Source: Hoeflea_A sp039025395 (GTDB lineage Bacteria > Pseudomonadota > Alphaproteobacteria > Rhizobiales > Rhizobiaceae). Taken from it: a DNA stretch of 64,000 nt. The stretch is from the NCBI GenBank assembly GCA_039025395.1, contig JBCCOK010000007.1:46125-110124 (forward strand). Reading direction: 5' to 3'. A program made the position numbers and the translations under genes. Of this stretch, positions 17,864-26,634 are shown one piece after another (position 1 is the stretch's first letter; each line of letters opens with the position of its first letter). Below the pieces are notes generated by a model that was given only the letters and a program-made list of their open reading frames with translations, was not told the origin of the DNA and did no database searches.

Positions 17864-18580
17864 ATGCTCGAAATCAGGAATCTTAGCGTCGAAATTGCTC
17901 AAACTCGTATTCTGAACGACATCGATCTGACCGTCAGAGCGGGTGAGTTGCATGTCCTTCTGGGTCCAAATGGATCCGGCAAGTCCAGCCTGCTCGCAGC
18001 CGTGATGGGGATGCCACCCTATGAGGTCGCCGATGGCGACATCATTTTCGACGGCGTAACCTTGAACGACCTCGATATTCAGGCCCGAGCCGAGCTTGGC
18101 CTCGGGATGGCGTTTCAGCGCCCGCCAAGTCTCAGCGGTGTCACCATCTCCAGCTTTGCCAATGCGCTCGGTGCAAGCGCCGTCCTGGAACGTGAGGCTG
18201 CTGCGCTGGATCTGGCAGACTTTGTGACCCGCGACATGAACGTCGGATTTTCAGGCGGCGAGATCAAGCGGTGGGAAGTCCTGAAGCTGATTTTGCAGGA
18301 TCCCAGACTTCTGCTTTTCGATGAACCGGAAAGCGGCGTCGACCTTGAGCACGTTATTGCCATCGGCGAAGCAATACGGCGCATCGTTCGAGCACCAGAT
18401 AGCAAGGGAAGACAGAGGGCCGGCCTTGTCATTACCCATACGGGCCTGATCCTGAACCACGTCGATGCCGATATGGCACATGTGATGAAAGATGGCCGGA
18501 TCATCCACTCCGGAGATCCGATTGAGATTTTCAACCACATCCAGGCAAACGGCTACACGGTGCCGCAAAAAGCTGCCTGA
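17864..18580 (+). CDS. SufC-like ABC ATPase (minimal Fe-S assembly pair)
   Basis: 238 residues. Walker A is GPNGSGKSS (about residue 34), the signature motif is FSGGEIKRWEVL and Walker B runs LLLFDEPESGVD. The E-I-K-R after SGGE and the PESGVDLEHV switch are SufC features rather than those of importers. With the next gene it forms a two-gene SufC-SufB-like unit. SufC drives conformational change in the SufB-type scaffold during Fe-S cluster assembly. No sufS, sufE or sufD lies nearby, so it is probably separate from the main suf operon. The start precedes an internal GC-rich region and has a moderate AAAGCG site. Confidence 0.8.
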   Translation: MLEIRNLSVEIAQTRILNDIDLTVRAGELHVLLGPNGSGKSSLLAAVMGMPPYEVADGDIIFDGVTLNDLDIQARAELGLGMAFQRPPSLSGVTISSFANALGASAVLEREAAALDLADFVTRDMNVGFSGGEIKRWEVLKLILQDPRLLLFDEPESGVDLEHVIAIGEAIRRIVRAPDSKGRQRAGLVITHTGLILNHVDADMAHVMKDGRIIHSGDPIEIFNHIQANGYTVPQKAA

Positions 18581-18610
18581 TACCGCCGGCTGGAAAGCGA
18601 GAGTGTAGAA

Positions 18611-19747
18611 ATGGACAATCCCAAGACACAGGAAGATGCGACGGAAGTCAGGGGCACACTGACGAACCAGGAACGCGACCTGCTCAATGAGGTGGGTTTT
18701 GATAGTGAAAGCAGCCGCGCTGCCACCAGCGTTCTGACCGACCATGAGGTTCGCCTTGCCGTTTCCAACGACCCTGGCGTCGAAATCATGCCGCTGGCAG
18801 TGGCGCTCAGAACCTATGATTTCGTTCAGGATCTTATGTTCGGTCTGGTTGACCCGAATGAAAACGAACATATCGCCATGGTGGCCGAACATATGCACGA
18901 CCCGCTCGGCCATTTTACCTGGGTGAAGCCGGGCGCAAAGGTTAAACTGCCTATCCAGACCTTCACGATGCTTGAAACACCGCAGGCCCGGCAGTTCACG
19001 CACGACATCACACTTATCGAAGAAGGTGCCGAAATCGAGATGATAGCGGGCAGCGCAGTGCCCTCCAGTGTCCATAAAGGCCGCCACATTTCCGTTTCCG
19101 AGACATACCAGCGTCCGGGCTCGGCATGTAAGTCGGTGTCGATAGAACACTGGGGAGAAGCGATGGAAGTCTACTCCTACGGCCACTCCAGAATGGAGAA
19201 GGGTTCCAGTTGCACGGCGGTCTCCATAAAGCTGTCTCCGATCCGCACCCATAAAAGCCGCTCCGTGTCGATCCTTGAGGCCGATGCCAATTCGGTCGAC
19301 CAATCAATTCTCTTTGCACCTGTCGGAACTGAAAGAGTGATGGATACCGAGACGCGCCTCATCGGATCGGGAGCCAGGTCGGAAGATATGGCCCGGATGG
19401 TCTCTGCGGGAGGCAGTATCGTTAACAATGCGCTGCTGATCGGAGAGGCAGCCGATACCAACGGCTTCCTGGGCTGCGACGGGTTGAAGCTCAGCGACAC
19501 GGGTGAAGTGTTGGCTGTGCCCTCGCTGCTCGCACGCGCAGAAGGCGCACAACTCAGCCATGAGGCCTCCATCGGAATGATCGATTCCGACAAGCTCAAC
19601 TATCTGATGGCTACCGGCATGGACGAGGATGCCGCAAGGGACCTGATCGTTCAGGGATTTCTGGCGCTTGAGAACGACAACGTTCCCGCAGCGCTGCGCA
19701 GAAGGGTCAGCGATTTGATCGCCAAGGCCAAGTCGGGCGGTATGTGA
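18611..19747 (+). CDS. SufB/SufD-like scaffold protein (minimal SmsB type)
   Basis: 378 residues, shorter than SufB (about 490) and with an N-terminal helical region only. The beta-helix core from about residue 100 is followed by features I align by memory with E. coli SufB. LGCDGLKLSD is where the cluster-building Cys405 sits. LSHEASIG matches the conserved His-Glu (SufB 433-434). DSDKLNYLMATGMDEDAARDL is the C-terminal helix that docks SufC. Retention of Cys and His-Glu suggests an active scaffold, not a SufD. The 30-base gap to the ATPase gene indicates one operon. Confidence 0.78.
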   Translation: MDNPKTQEDATEVRGTLTNQERDLLNEVGFDSESSRAATSVLTDHEVRLAVSNDPGVEIMPLAVALRTYDFVQDLMFGLVDPNENEHIAMVAEHMHDPLGHFTWVKPGAKVKLPIQTFTMLETPQARQFTHDITLIEEGAEIEMIAGSAVPSSVHKGRHISVSETYQRPGSACKSVSIEHWGEAMEVYSYGHSRMEKGSSCTAVSIKLSPIRTHKSRSVSILEADANSVDQSILFAPVGTERVMDTETRLIGSGARSEDMARMVSAGGSIVNNALLIGEAADTNGFLGCDGLKLSDTGEVLAVPSLLARAEGAQLSHEASIGMIDSDKLNYLMATGMDEDAARDLIVQGFLALENDNVPAALRRRVSDLIAKAKSGGM

Positions 19748-19768
19748 GAACGCCAGCCGGCGGCGCCG

Positions 19769-20062
19769 TTATGGATCGGCCGGCTCGTGTATCGATATCA
19801 ACAGAATGAATGGAAGGTGCGATTGGTCGTTGAGGATCAGCGAACCCATCGCCGTAACCGCGTCGCCCTCTTTGCTCTTGAAGGAGGCATTGATCTCATA
19901 GTCCACATGGTGGTGAAAGATATCGCGGTCGACGTGCAAAAAAAACGCGCGTACCACCTGATCCGATGTCTTGTTGAACAGGTCGTCCGGCCCCTCAAAA
20001 GGATACTCGCCCGCCTCACCTCCGCGGGTCGCATTCAGCATTTTGGCATGATAAATTGCCAT
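19769..20062 (-). CDS. Hypothetical 97-residue protein paired with PstB-like ATPase
   Basis: The ATG at 20062 follows AGGAGGAG, a strong ribosome binding site, and lies 31 bases after the PstB-like gene. The product is soluble: MAIYHAKMLNATRGGE at the N-terminus, a His cluster DIFHHHVDYEINASF in the middle (about residues 47-61), then a beta-rich C-terminus. I know no family for it. The HHH motif could bind metal, but that is speculative. Cotranscription with the ATPase is likely. Confidence 0.6.
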   Translation of the reverse strand: MAIYHAKMLNATRGGEAGEYPFEGPDDLFNKTSDQVVRAFFLHVDRDIFHHHVDYEINASFKSKEGDAVTAMGSLILNDQSHLPFILLISIHEPADP

Positions 20063-20093
20063 GAACTCCTCCTGTGACTTGAGCTTCAGGCGA

Positions 20094-20930
20094 TCAACCG
20101 TAGCGGCCCGTCACATAGTCGTGACAAAGCTCGGTCTTGGGATTGAGAAATATATCGCGCGTATCGCCGTACTCGATCAACTTGCCCAGATGAAAAAAGG
20201 CTGCGCGTTGGGAAATACGTGCCGCCTCTTGCATGTTGTGGGTGATGATAACGATACAATAATGAGCGCGCAGTTCCTCGATCAACGCCTCGAGATTGGC
20301 CGTTGCAATCGGATCGAGTGCTGAGCCCGGTTCGTCCATCAGAAGGACTTCGGGGTCGGTGGCGATTGCGCGTGCGACACAAAGCCTCTGCTGCTGGCCG
20401 CCTGAAAGGTCGGTACCCGGTTCGTAAAGCCTGTCTTTGACCTCATCCCACAATCCCACACGTTCCAGACATTTCTGCACAAGCGCATCGGTTTCGTCGC
20501 GGCGGCGAACCAAACCGTGCAAACGTGCGCCATAGGCGATGTTATAGTGAATAGACCGGGGAAACGGATTCGGCTTTTGCGCCACCCAGCCAAATCGGCG
20601 CCTGAGAAACGGCGGGTCAACCATCAGATTGCTGATGTCTTGACCATCAAGCACGATCCGGCCGGACATGCGGGCGTCGAGAATTTCGTCATTCATTCGA
20701 TTGAGGCAGCGCAGCAACGTCGACTTGCCGCACCCGGACGGGCCGATGAACGCTGTCACCTCCTGATTGTAAAGATCCAGCGAAATGCTATCCAGCGCCT
20801 GTTTTTCACCATACCAGAAACTCAAATCTTCGATGCGCAATTTGAGCTTGTGCGATACGTCATGTCCGGAGTGTTTGCCGACATGAAGTTTTCCATCGGC
20901 CAGCGTTGATGGCGCAGTGACGGTTTGCAT
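20094..20930 (-). CDS. PstB-like phosphate ABC transporter ATP-binding protein, orphan
   Basis: 278 residues from the ATG at 20930, which sits at good spacing after GGAGGG; the ATG at 20951 would place that site inside the gene. Walker A is GPSGCGKST (about residue 60), the signature LSGGQQQR and Walker B LLMDEPGSALDP. The Gly in place of Thr or Cys in DEPxSALD is acceptable in this family. The N-terminus is about 25 residues longer than usual PstB. PstB powers phosphate import with PstS, PstC and PstA, and none of these adjoins. It may serve a distant permease or have another role. Confidence 0.75.
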   Translation of the reverse strand: MQTVTAPSTLADGKLHVGKHSGHDVSHKLKLRIEDLSFWYGEKQALDSISLDLYNQEVTAFIGPSGCGKSTLLRCLNRMNDEILDARMSGRIVLDGQDISNLMVDPPFLRRRFGWVAQKPNPFPRSIHYNIAYGARLHGLVRRRDETDALVQKCLERVGLWDEVKDRLYEPGTDLSGGQQQRLCVARAIATDPEVLLMDEPGSALDPIATANLEALIEELRAHYCIVIITHNMQEAARISQRAAFFHLGKLIEYGDTRDIFLNPKTELCHDYVTGRYG

Positions 20931-21144
20931 TTCTGTCCCTCCGATCGACATGCTGGCATGATCGTCTATCGGATGGAGTCGTATCAGGATTGTGCGACGG
21001 TTATGTTGCAGTGGATCAGCCCGACCGGGAGGACAGCACGGTCGATCTGCACAGCATGCTTCAGGCGCATGTAAACCTTTGTGCGCAGTATCAATGCAGA
21101 ACGCATCAAGGGTGCAAACGCTCAAAAACCAGGTTGGAAAGGCT

Positions 21145-21825
21145 CTACCTGTCGCTGATCGTCAGCGTACCGCCGTCTGCAAGGGTATGGCGGCTGCGGT
21201 TTACGAGTTCGCCGTCATTATAGTCGAGCACCTCGACTGACACTTCGGAACGCCCGGTTTCCGCAAACGAAAGCTGCAGTGGCCGCGATGTGTCATCAGC
21301 ATAGGCAATGAAGCCCGAATAGGAATGCAGGTCACCGAGCCGAGGCGGCTTTGCCGGTGCATCGACACTGCAGACGCTCACGGCAAGGACGCCGTCAATC
21401 GGATCTGAAAACGGCAAAACGTCCTCGGATGGATGAACCATCATCGACATGGCTTCGAATTGGACGAGCTCGTCGCCGAGATGCGAATTCACGGACGCGA
21501 ATGCTGCGTCGCCGATGTCCCATGTCCCTTCGCGCAGAGACGCAAAATCAACGGTGCCGTCCGCTTCTGTCAAATTCGTCGGCGACATCGCAAGAACGTC
21601 AACAAGATCTTGCGCAGGCATTCCAAGGAACAGTTCAACCGATCCACTCTTCCGGTCAACGATCACTGAAATCTCTGGATCGGACTGGACAGACGCCACC
21701 GTCGTCCCCACGGCTGTGAGGCATATCCCAACTGCGGCGGCTGCAATGATCGAACGAAATGGCCTTGTCATCGGTTTAGTCTGCCGGACGGCATCGGATT
21801 GTTCCGATCCGTCCGGGTTATCCAT
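21145..21825 (-). CDS. Exported hypothetical protein in pseudoazurin operon
   Basis: 226 residues. An N-terminal extension of about 20 residues precedes a hydrophobic segment (SIIAAAAVGICLTAVGTTVA) that looks like a signal peptide or anchor; an ATG at 21771 would remove the extension. The mature part is acidic with few Cys and alternates short strands, ending in TLADGGTLTISDR. No family is recognised. It starts six bases after the pseudoazurin stop, so translation is probably coupled and the two products may work together in the periplasm. Confidence 0.55.
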   Translation of the reverse strand: MDNPDGSEQSDAVRQTKPMTRPFRSIIAAAAVGICLTAVGTTVASVQSDPEISVIVDRKSGSVELFLGMPAQDLVDVLAMSPTNLTEADGTVDFASLREGTWDIGDAAFASVNSHLGDELVQFEAMSMMVHPSEDVLPFSDPIDGVLAVSVCSVDAPAKPPRLGDLHSYSGFIAYADDTSRPLQLSFAETGRSEVSVEVLDYNDGELVNRSRHTLADGGTLTISDR

Positions 21826-21831
21826 TTTTTG

Positions 21832-22317
21832 CTAGGTCAGCAGGTTCTCTGCGTCGACCTGCGCCCAGATTTCTTCAAAAACCGCTTTTGCTTTGCCGCG
21901 TTGTCTAACGGCTTTGGCTGCTTCAAGGTTGTCAGTCATGCCGTCACCGCGAACGATGATCAGACCGACCATACCGAGTGCTGCATGCGGTGCGCAGCGA
22001 TACCCGTAGATCCCAGGCTGCGTGAACGTGACAGCCTCTTCTTTGTTTATCCGGCTTTTCCAGGGTTCCGCACCTTCCGGGATCATGCCCTTGATGGATT
22101 CGGAATTGTGGCCTTTGTCAGTGGGCAGGAACACAACCGTGTCGCCCGGTTCAATCGAAAGAACCAGCGGCAGGAAGACATTCCGAACCTTCGAATCGTC
22201 TGGATGACGGTTAAGCATATCAACGTTATGCGTTGTACCTTCAGCAACAGCCGGACCGGCAATTGCGACCGCAGACATTCCGAGCAATACGGTGCGGCGA
22301 TTGAGCAGCAGTGGCAT
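21832..22317 (-). CDS. Pseudoazurin-type blue copper protein
   Basis: 161 residues from the ATG at 22317, preceded by AAAGGAAAC. The signal peptide has twin arginines (LNRRTVLLG) and ends AVA-E, so Tat export is possible. The cupredoxin domain has the first copper His in DKGHNSES and the Cys-His-Met set in YRCAPHAALGM, the typical pseudoazurin ligand spacing. Pseudoazurins carry electrons in the periplasm, often to nitrite or nitrous oxide reductase. No denitrification gene lies in the window, so the partner is open. A tail of about 35 residues after the last strand is longer than usual. Confidence 0.85.
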   Translation of the reverse strand: MPLLLNRRTVLLGMSAVAIAGPAVAEGTTHNVDMLNRHPDDSKVRNVFLPLVLSIEPGDTVVFLPTDKGHNSESIKGMIPEGAEPWKSRINKEEAVTFTQPGIYGYRCAPHAALGMVGLIIVRGDGMTDNLEAAKAVRQRGKAKAVFEEIWAQVDAENLLT

Positions 22318-22642
22318 GGTGTTTCCTTTTTTCATTTTACTTCAAGCGACCGCGCCGTAGGTCGCATTTTCATAACACTCACGATACGCGGCGGAATATA
22401 TAAGCTGTTCACCTCAAATCAAGCCGTATGAGATGCAACCCATATTTCAATTTGAAACCGAGCCGAAATGTCGCATACGCAAGTGACGTGGACGCTTATT
22501 TCCGAAGCTCTCAAAGCAAAATGAAAAACACCGGGTATCATGTTTTTCCGTGCTTTTGATCTCCAAATTCCACCCTCATATGTTTACCTTGTAGCTAAGT
22601 GTTTATTGGCAATTTTCAAGACGTTGGCATACCATCAAATGC
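22318..22642. promoter_or_regulatory. Divergent promoter region between pseudoazurin and DUF1194 genes
   Basis: A 325-base AT-rich stretch with no frame resembling a gene. It must hold the promoters for both flanking units. A short inverted repeat, AAAAACA at 22524-22530 and TGTTTTT at 22541-22547, lies nearer the DUF1194 gene. I see no FNR/NNR-type TTGAT-N4-ATCAA site that would link the copper protein to anaerobic control. Confidence 0.4.
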
Positions 22643-23404
22643 ATGACTTACATTCCCAAAACCATTGCAATTCTGCTTGTCGCAATCTCACTCCAAATCG
22701 GCCCTGCCTGGGCGGAAACCGAGACCGACCTGGAACTTGTTCTTCTCGCAGATGCCTCCGGATCTATCGACGATGCGGAGATTCGGTTCCAGCGTCGCGG
22801 CTACGCTGAAGCCATCACCAGCCCGCAGGTGCTCAACGCCATCGGAAGCGGTCTACTCGGAAGCATTGCCGTAACCTATGTCGAGTGGGGCGACTTCACC
22901 TCGCAGGATGTGGTTGTCGAGTGGAGCGTCATAGACAGTCCTCAAGCGGCAGCCGACTTTGCCGCGCGCTTGATGGAAGCGCCCCGGCGCGCCAGCGGTC
23001 AAAACGCCATCGGTGCGGCACTTTTATTTGGTAAGCGATTGATCGAGACAAATCAGTTTATCGGGATCCGTAGGGTGATTGACCTGTCCGGAGACAGTGC
23101 CAACAATTGGAACGGTCCTGATATAGCCAGTGCCCGCGCCGAGGTGCTGGGCGCCGATATTGTCATCAACGGGCTGGCAATCCTTTGCCGGCAATGCAGC
23201 GGAAGGCCGGTCAGCTACGATTTGGAAGCGGCATTCGCCGACCGGATTATCGGTGGCCCCGGCTCCTTTGTCATTACCGCCGAAAATGCGGAGAATTTCG
23301 CGCTCGCGGTACGGCGAAAGCTGGTTCTCGAAATCAGCGGGTCCGGATCTGAGACACGCCAATTGGCGCGTTCGGCAACTTCGACTTTGAACGCCGAGCA
23401 TTGA
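22643..23404 (+). CDS. DUF1194 exported VWA-like protein
   Basis: 253 residues with a signal peptide of about 24 residues ending AWA-E. The mature protein has a von Willebrand A-like fold of the DUF1194 family. The MIDAS-like motif LLADASGSIDD is at about residue 35, with Ser/Thr positions in TYVEWGDF and DLSGDSANN. Two Cys in ILCRQCSG may form a disulfide or metal site. DUF1194 proteins are predicted periplasmic metal-dependent binding proteins of unknown role. It heads a run of three exported proteins on the plus strand. Confidence 0.82.
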   Translation: MTYIPKTIAILLVAISLQIGPAWAETETDLELVLLADASGSIDDAEIRFQRRGYAEAITSPQVLNAIGSGLLGSIAVTYVEWGDFTSQDVVVEWSVIDSPQAAADFAARLMEAPRRASGQNAIGAALLFGKRLIETNQFIGIRRVIDLSGDSANNWNGPDIASARAEVLGADIVINGLAILCRQCSGRPVSYDLEAAFADRIIGGPGSFVITAENAENFALAVRRKLVLEISGSGSETRQLARSATSTLNAEH

Positions 23405-23666
23405 ACGCCGCTCGGCGCGACGGCAACGCTCTTGATCGTTCTGTACTGCGTTGGCTCTTTTTGGCTTCCCCTAAGCACACCGGCCTAGTGCCATCCTGCC
23501 GGAGTTGAGGATCGTCAGCGCTGCCGCTTCACGGCTGGGTGGCCTGATCTAGTTCAACATCGCCGAAAGAGATGCTCACACATCGAAGATAAGTATAGAC
23601 AACGGGTTGAACTTCACCCGCATCTGGGAATACGGTGAGAGCAGGGAAAAGAACGGAGGCAGGATC

Positions 23667-24449
23667 ATGTTGCGAAGCTTTGTTCCGGTATTACTTGCCT
23701 CACTCCTTTCCTATTCAACCAGTGCAGCCGTCGCCCAAGATAACGAAGCCGAAATCGAGCAGTCAGCGGCCGACCTTGCGATGGAAACCGCAAACTTCCT
23801 CGCTTCGCAGGACGACATGGCCTTCAACTGGTTCGTCAGTTTTGACGAAGTGGTCGATGAAAACGAGAAGGTGACCTTTTTTCGCAGTGGAACCATCGTG
23901 CTTGACCGCGGCACCGGTTTCGTGGCGCAGACAGAACGCGGCGACACCTATCGGGATTTCTATTTCGACGGCTCCGTCTTCAGTATCGTATCGCCCAACG
24001 AAAACTTCTACGCGAGCACCGAGATCGAAGGTACCTTTGATACGCTCGCTAAGTCCGTCCAGGACCGTTCCGACACGATATTGCCCCTCTGGTCGATGCT
24101 GAGCGCAGACCTGCCGGATACGCTGCTCGAAAACGTCCATAGCGGCGCCTATCTCGGCACCACACTGATCTCGGGCCAGCATGTACATCATTTGGCCTTT
24201 GCCCAGGACGACTTTGATTGGCAGATATGGATTTCCGTTGAAGAGGACACGCCTCTTCCTCTGATGCTTATCGGCACCGACCGTCAAAAACCGGGCTGGC
24301 CGCAGTACCGGGTCTATTTCTCGGAATGGAACCTCGATCCTGAAATCGCGGATGGCCAGTTTACCTACCAGCCGGAGGACGATGACGTAAAAATGTCCTT
24401 TCCCACCATGCCCGCATCCACGGCACCGGCAACTGCCGGTTCGGATTGA
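23667..24449 (+). CDS. Exported DUF2092 domain protein
   Basis: 260 residues from the ATG at 23667, which follows CGGAGGCAGG. The signal peptide ends AVA-Q. The body matches DUF2092: a helical start with AMETANFLASQDDMAF, then VTFFRSGTIVLDRGTGFVAQ and YFDGSVFSIVSPNENFYA, a LolA/LolB-like half barrel that could hold lipid. The acidic C-terminus (PEDDDVKMSF) ends with an Ala/Thr/Pro tail. Stop and next start are only 11 bases apart, so it is cotranscribed with the following peptidoglycan-binding protein. Ligand is unknown. Confidence 0.75.
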   Translation: MLRSFVPVLLASLLSYSTSAAVAQDNEAEIEQSAADLAMETANFLASQDDMAFNWFVSFDEVVDENEKVTFFRSGTIVLDRGTGFVAQTERGDTYRDFYFDGSVFSIVSPNENFYASTEIEGTFDTLAKSVQDRSDTILPLWSMLSADLPDTLLENVHSGAYLGTTLISGQHVHHLAFAQDDFDWQIWISVEEDTPLPLMLIGTDRQKPGWPQYRVYFSEWNLDPEIADGQFTYQPEDDDVKMSFPTMPASTAPATAGSD

Positions 24450-24460
24450 AGGAGGTGAAG

Positions 24461-25822
24461 ATGATCAGGCGCATTCCCTTAATCGTCGCCATCACCGCCT
24501 TTGCGATGATTGTTCCCCCGACCCATTGGGTTGGCATATCCGGCTCGGTCGACCAGGCGCAAGCCAAGCGAAACGGCAAGGCCGGCGGTTTTCGCTCTCA
24601 GACGCGCAGCAGGCCGAGGGGCGCCAAATCCCGATCCCGGCAAGCTCGCCCAAACCGACCTAACCGCTCGAGACCCAATCGTGCCCGCCCAAGTCGGCCC
24701 GTGGCCCGACCGCGGCCGTCAAGACCGGTTGCCAGTCGGCCAAACCGGCCACAGCGGCCAAGCACACGTCCCGCGCGCCCGAACCGGCCCGTCGCAAACC
24801 GTCCGAACCGGCCCCGTCCGCCCGGGGCGCGACCGCCTCGCCCGACGCAGCCAATCGCAAGGCCGAACCGGCCTCGGCCACCCGGTACCCGACCGCCCCG
24901 TCCGGTTCCACCTATCGCCGGCAATCCCGGTCGCCCGCCCGGTTGGCGTCCGCCGGGATGGAGACCGCCCGGTTGGCGGCCGCCCGCCTATCGTCCGCCC
25001 TATGTGCGTCCGCCGCACTGGCGCTGGGGCCGCTACTACTGGTATCCGCGGTGGGGCTGGTATCACACCGCAGTCGTTGCCGGTGCGACGCTCGTCTATG
25101 TCACGACATTGCCGAACCGCTCGACCTGTCAGACCGTTCAGGATCCGGACGGCACACTCTACACCTGCGATGGCGTAGTCTACCGCCCGACCTATTACCA
25201 GGACGAACAGGTTTATGAGGTTGTATCGGCGGCACAACAGCCAAGTACGGCGGCGTCTACAGCAGCGGACACTGACCAGGATGTAGAGCTACAGCTTTCC
25301 TCACCCTTTTTGCGCGGCGAACGTGTCCGCGCGCTGCAGAATGCGCTGTTTGCCATCGGCTTCGATGTCGGCCGCATAGACGGAATCTTTGGCCGTGACA
25401 CAGATAGAGGCGTCCGCGAATTCCAGGAATGGTATGGCCTCGAGGAGACGGGTATCGTCAACGATGAAACAGCGGCTGCAATCGGCCAGGCCTATGCATC
25501 GACGATCGCGCCAGATCTCGCCACCTACACCGAGACCGGTGACGATGCGACGCAAGATGAGCCGACCCTAGAACCCGCCATTCCGGCGCCGGAAAGCCAG
25601 CAGGACGGTGACGGCGTATCGGCAACGGAAGAGGATGACAGCGGCAGCGATAGCACCGCACAGACGGAACAGGACGGCAGCGCCGGCGAAGAGGCGTCCG
25701 AGCCCGCAGCAACGACCGAGCCTCCCGAAAGCGATAGTGAAGCCCCGGCACAAGCCGAGCAGCCCGAGGGCAATGGTGACGCCGCAACCGAAACCGAACA
25801 ACCGGCGGAAACCTCTCAGTAG
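24461..25822 (+). CDS. Arg/Pro/Asn-rich exported protein with peptidoglycan-binding domain and acidic tail
   Basis: 453 residues from the ATG at 24461, preceded by GAAGGAGGTG. The N-terminus is a signal peptide. Residues about 35-185 are strongly basic and built of RPNRP-, ARPPRP- and GWRPP-type repeats, including three tandem GWRPP units. A tryptophan/tyrosine-rich stretch and a short hydrophobic segment (about 200-215) follow. A PG_binding_1 domain lies at about 290-355 (LRGERVRALQNALFAIGFD, then DGIFGRDTDRGVREFQ). The last about 90 residues are very acidic (Glu/Asp/Thr/Pro). Basic head and acidic tail could interact or bridge wall polymers; that is inference. Confidence 0.75.
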   Translation: MIRRIPLIVAITAFAMIVPPTHWVGISGSVDQAQAKRNGKAGGFRSQTRSRPRGAKSRSRQARPNRPNRSRPNRARPSRPVARPRPSRPVASRPNRPQRPSTRPARPNRPVANRPNRPRPPGARPPRPTQPIARPNRPRPPGTRPPRPVPPIAGNPGRPPGWRPPGWRPPGWRPPAYRPPYVRPPHWRWGRYYWYPRWGWYHTAVVAGATLVYVTTLPNRSTCQTVQDPDGTLYTCDGVVYRPTYYQDEQVYEVVSAAQQPSTAASTAADTDQDVELQLSSPFLRGERVRALQNALFAIGFDVGRIDGIFGRDTDRGVREFQEWYGLEETGIVNDETAAAIGQAYASTIAPDLATYTETGDDATQDEPTLEPAIPAPESQQDGDGVSATEEDDSGSDSTAQTEQDGSAGEEASEPAATTEPPESDSEAPAQAEQPEGNGDAATETEQPAETSQ

Positions 25823-25881
25823 GTCAGTTCAGCCAGGGTCGCCGCAAATGTTTGACACAGCGATCACACGCGACGGCCGCT

Positions 25882-26619
25882 CTATTGCTGGTCTTGCCCC
25901 GCTTCGCCATGATGCACCTGCAGGAATACCGGCTTCTCGATCAGTTGCGTCCAGGGCCGGTCAACCACCACCGCCGTGAGTGCCCCATCGTAAACGGCCC
26001 CTGTGTCTATGTTGATGCGGTTCGCACGAACATCCGGGCGCTTTACCGGGGTGTGACCGTGAACGACGCCGAAACCGAAATTCTTATCGGAATTCAGAAA
26101 CGTCCGCCTGATCCAAAGCAGATCCTCGTCGCGTTGTTTTTCGAGTGCTGTACCGGGCCGGACCCCGGCGTGGACAAAAAGGACGTCGCCCTCCTTGTGG
26201 TAGCGTTTCAAGCTGCGGAGCCATTCCAATGTGGCCTCGCCAATGCACGCGCGCAGGCTTTCCGGACTGCGGCCCCGCATCGTATCGTAGCCGTAGGAGT
26301 GTAGCGTAGTGTCGCCGCCATTGGCGATCCATGACAGCCAGTGGTCGCGTTTGTCCGACACAAGACAGTTGATCATCATGGCTTCGTGGTTGCCCTTTAG
26401 GCAAATCGTCTCGAATCCATCGAGCCCCGCACGGATACGGTTGATGACACCGGCACAGTCAGGCCCGCGATCGACGTAATCGCCAACAAACAGAAGCACT
26501 GCCTTCCGGTCAGCGTGATACTCAGTTCTTTGCGCTGCGATTATGTCGAGGAGCTGATTGAGCAAATCGAGCCGGCCGTGGATATCGCCAACAGCATAGT
26601 AGACCGCCCGTGACGTCAT
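25882..26619 (-). CDS. PPP-family metallophosphoesterase (serine/threonine-type phosphatase)
   Basis: 245 residues with all PPP metal motifs: GDIHGR near residue 11, GDYVDRG near 45, GNHE near 76 and HAG near 150. It resembles bacterial ApaH/PrpA-type enzymes that hydrolyse phosphoproteins or dinucleoside polyphosphates. The length is close to lambda phosphatase-like proteins. It is encoded 15 bases after the XRE/MmyB regulator and is probably in its operon. Real substrate is unknown. Confidence 0.88.
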   Translation of the reverse strand: MTSRAVYYAVGDIHGRLDLLNQLLDIIAAQRTEYHADRKAVLLFVGDYVDRGPDCAGVINRIRAGLDGFETICLKGNHEAMMINCLVSDKRDHWLSWIANGGDTTLHSYGYDTMRGRSPESLRACIGEATLEWLRSLKRYHKEGDVLFVHAGVRPGTALEKQRDEDLLWIRRTFLNSDKNFGFGVVHGHTPVKRPDVRANRINIDTGAVYDGALTAVVVDRPWTQLIEKPVFLQVHHGEAGQDQQ

Positions 26620-26634
26620 AGCGTCCGTCCGTTC

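Noticed and set aside
18251..19303. Minus-strand frame of 350 codons across the SufC-SufB pair
   Set aside because: Antisense to two clearly real genes, and His/Cys-rich composition is typical of a shadow.
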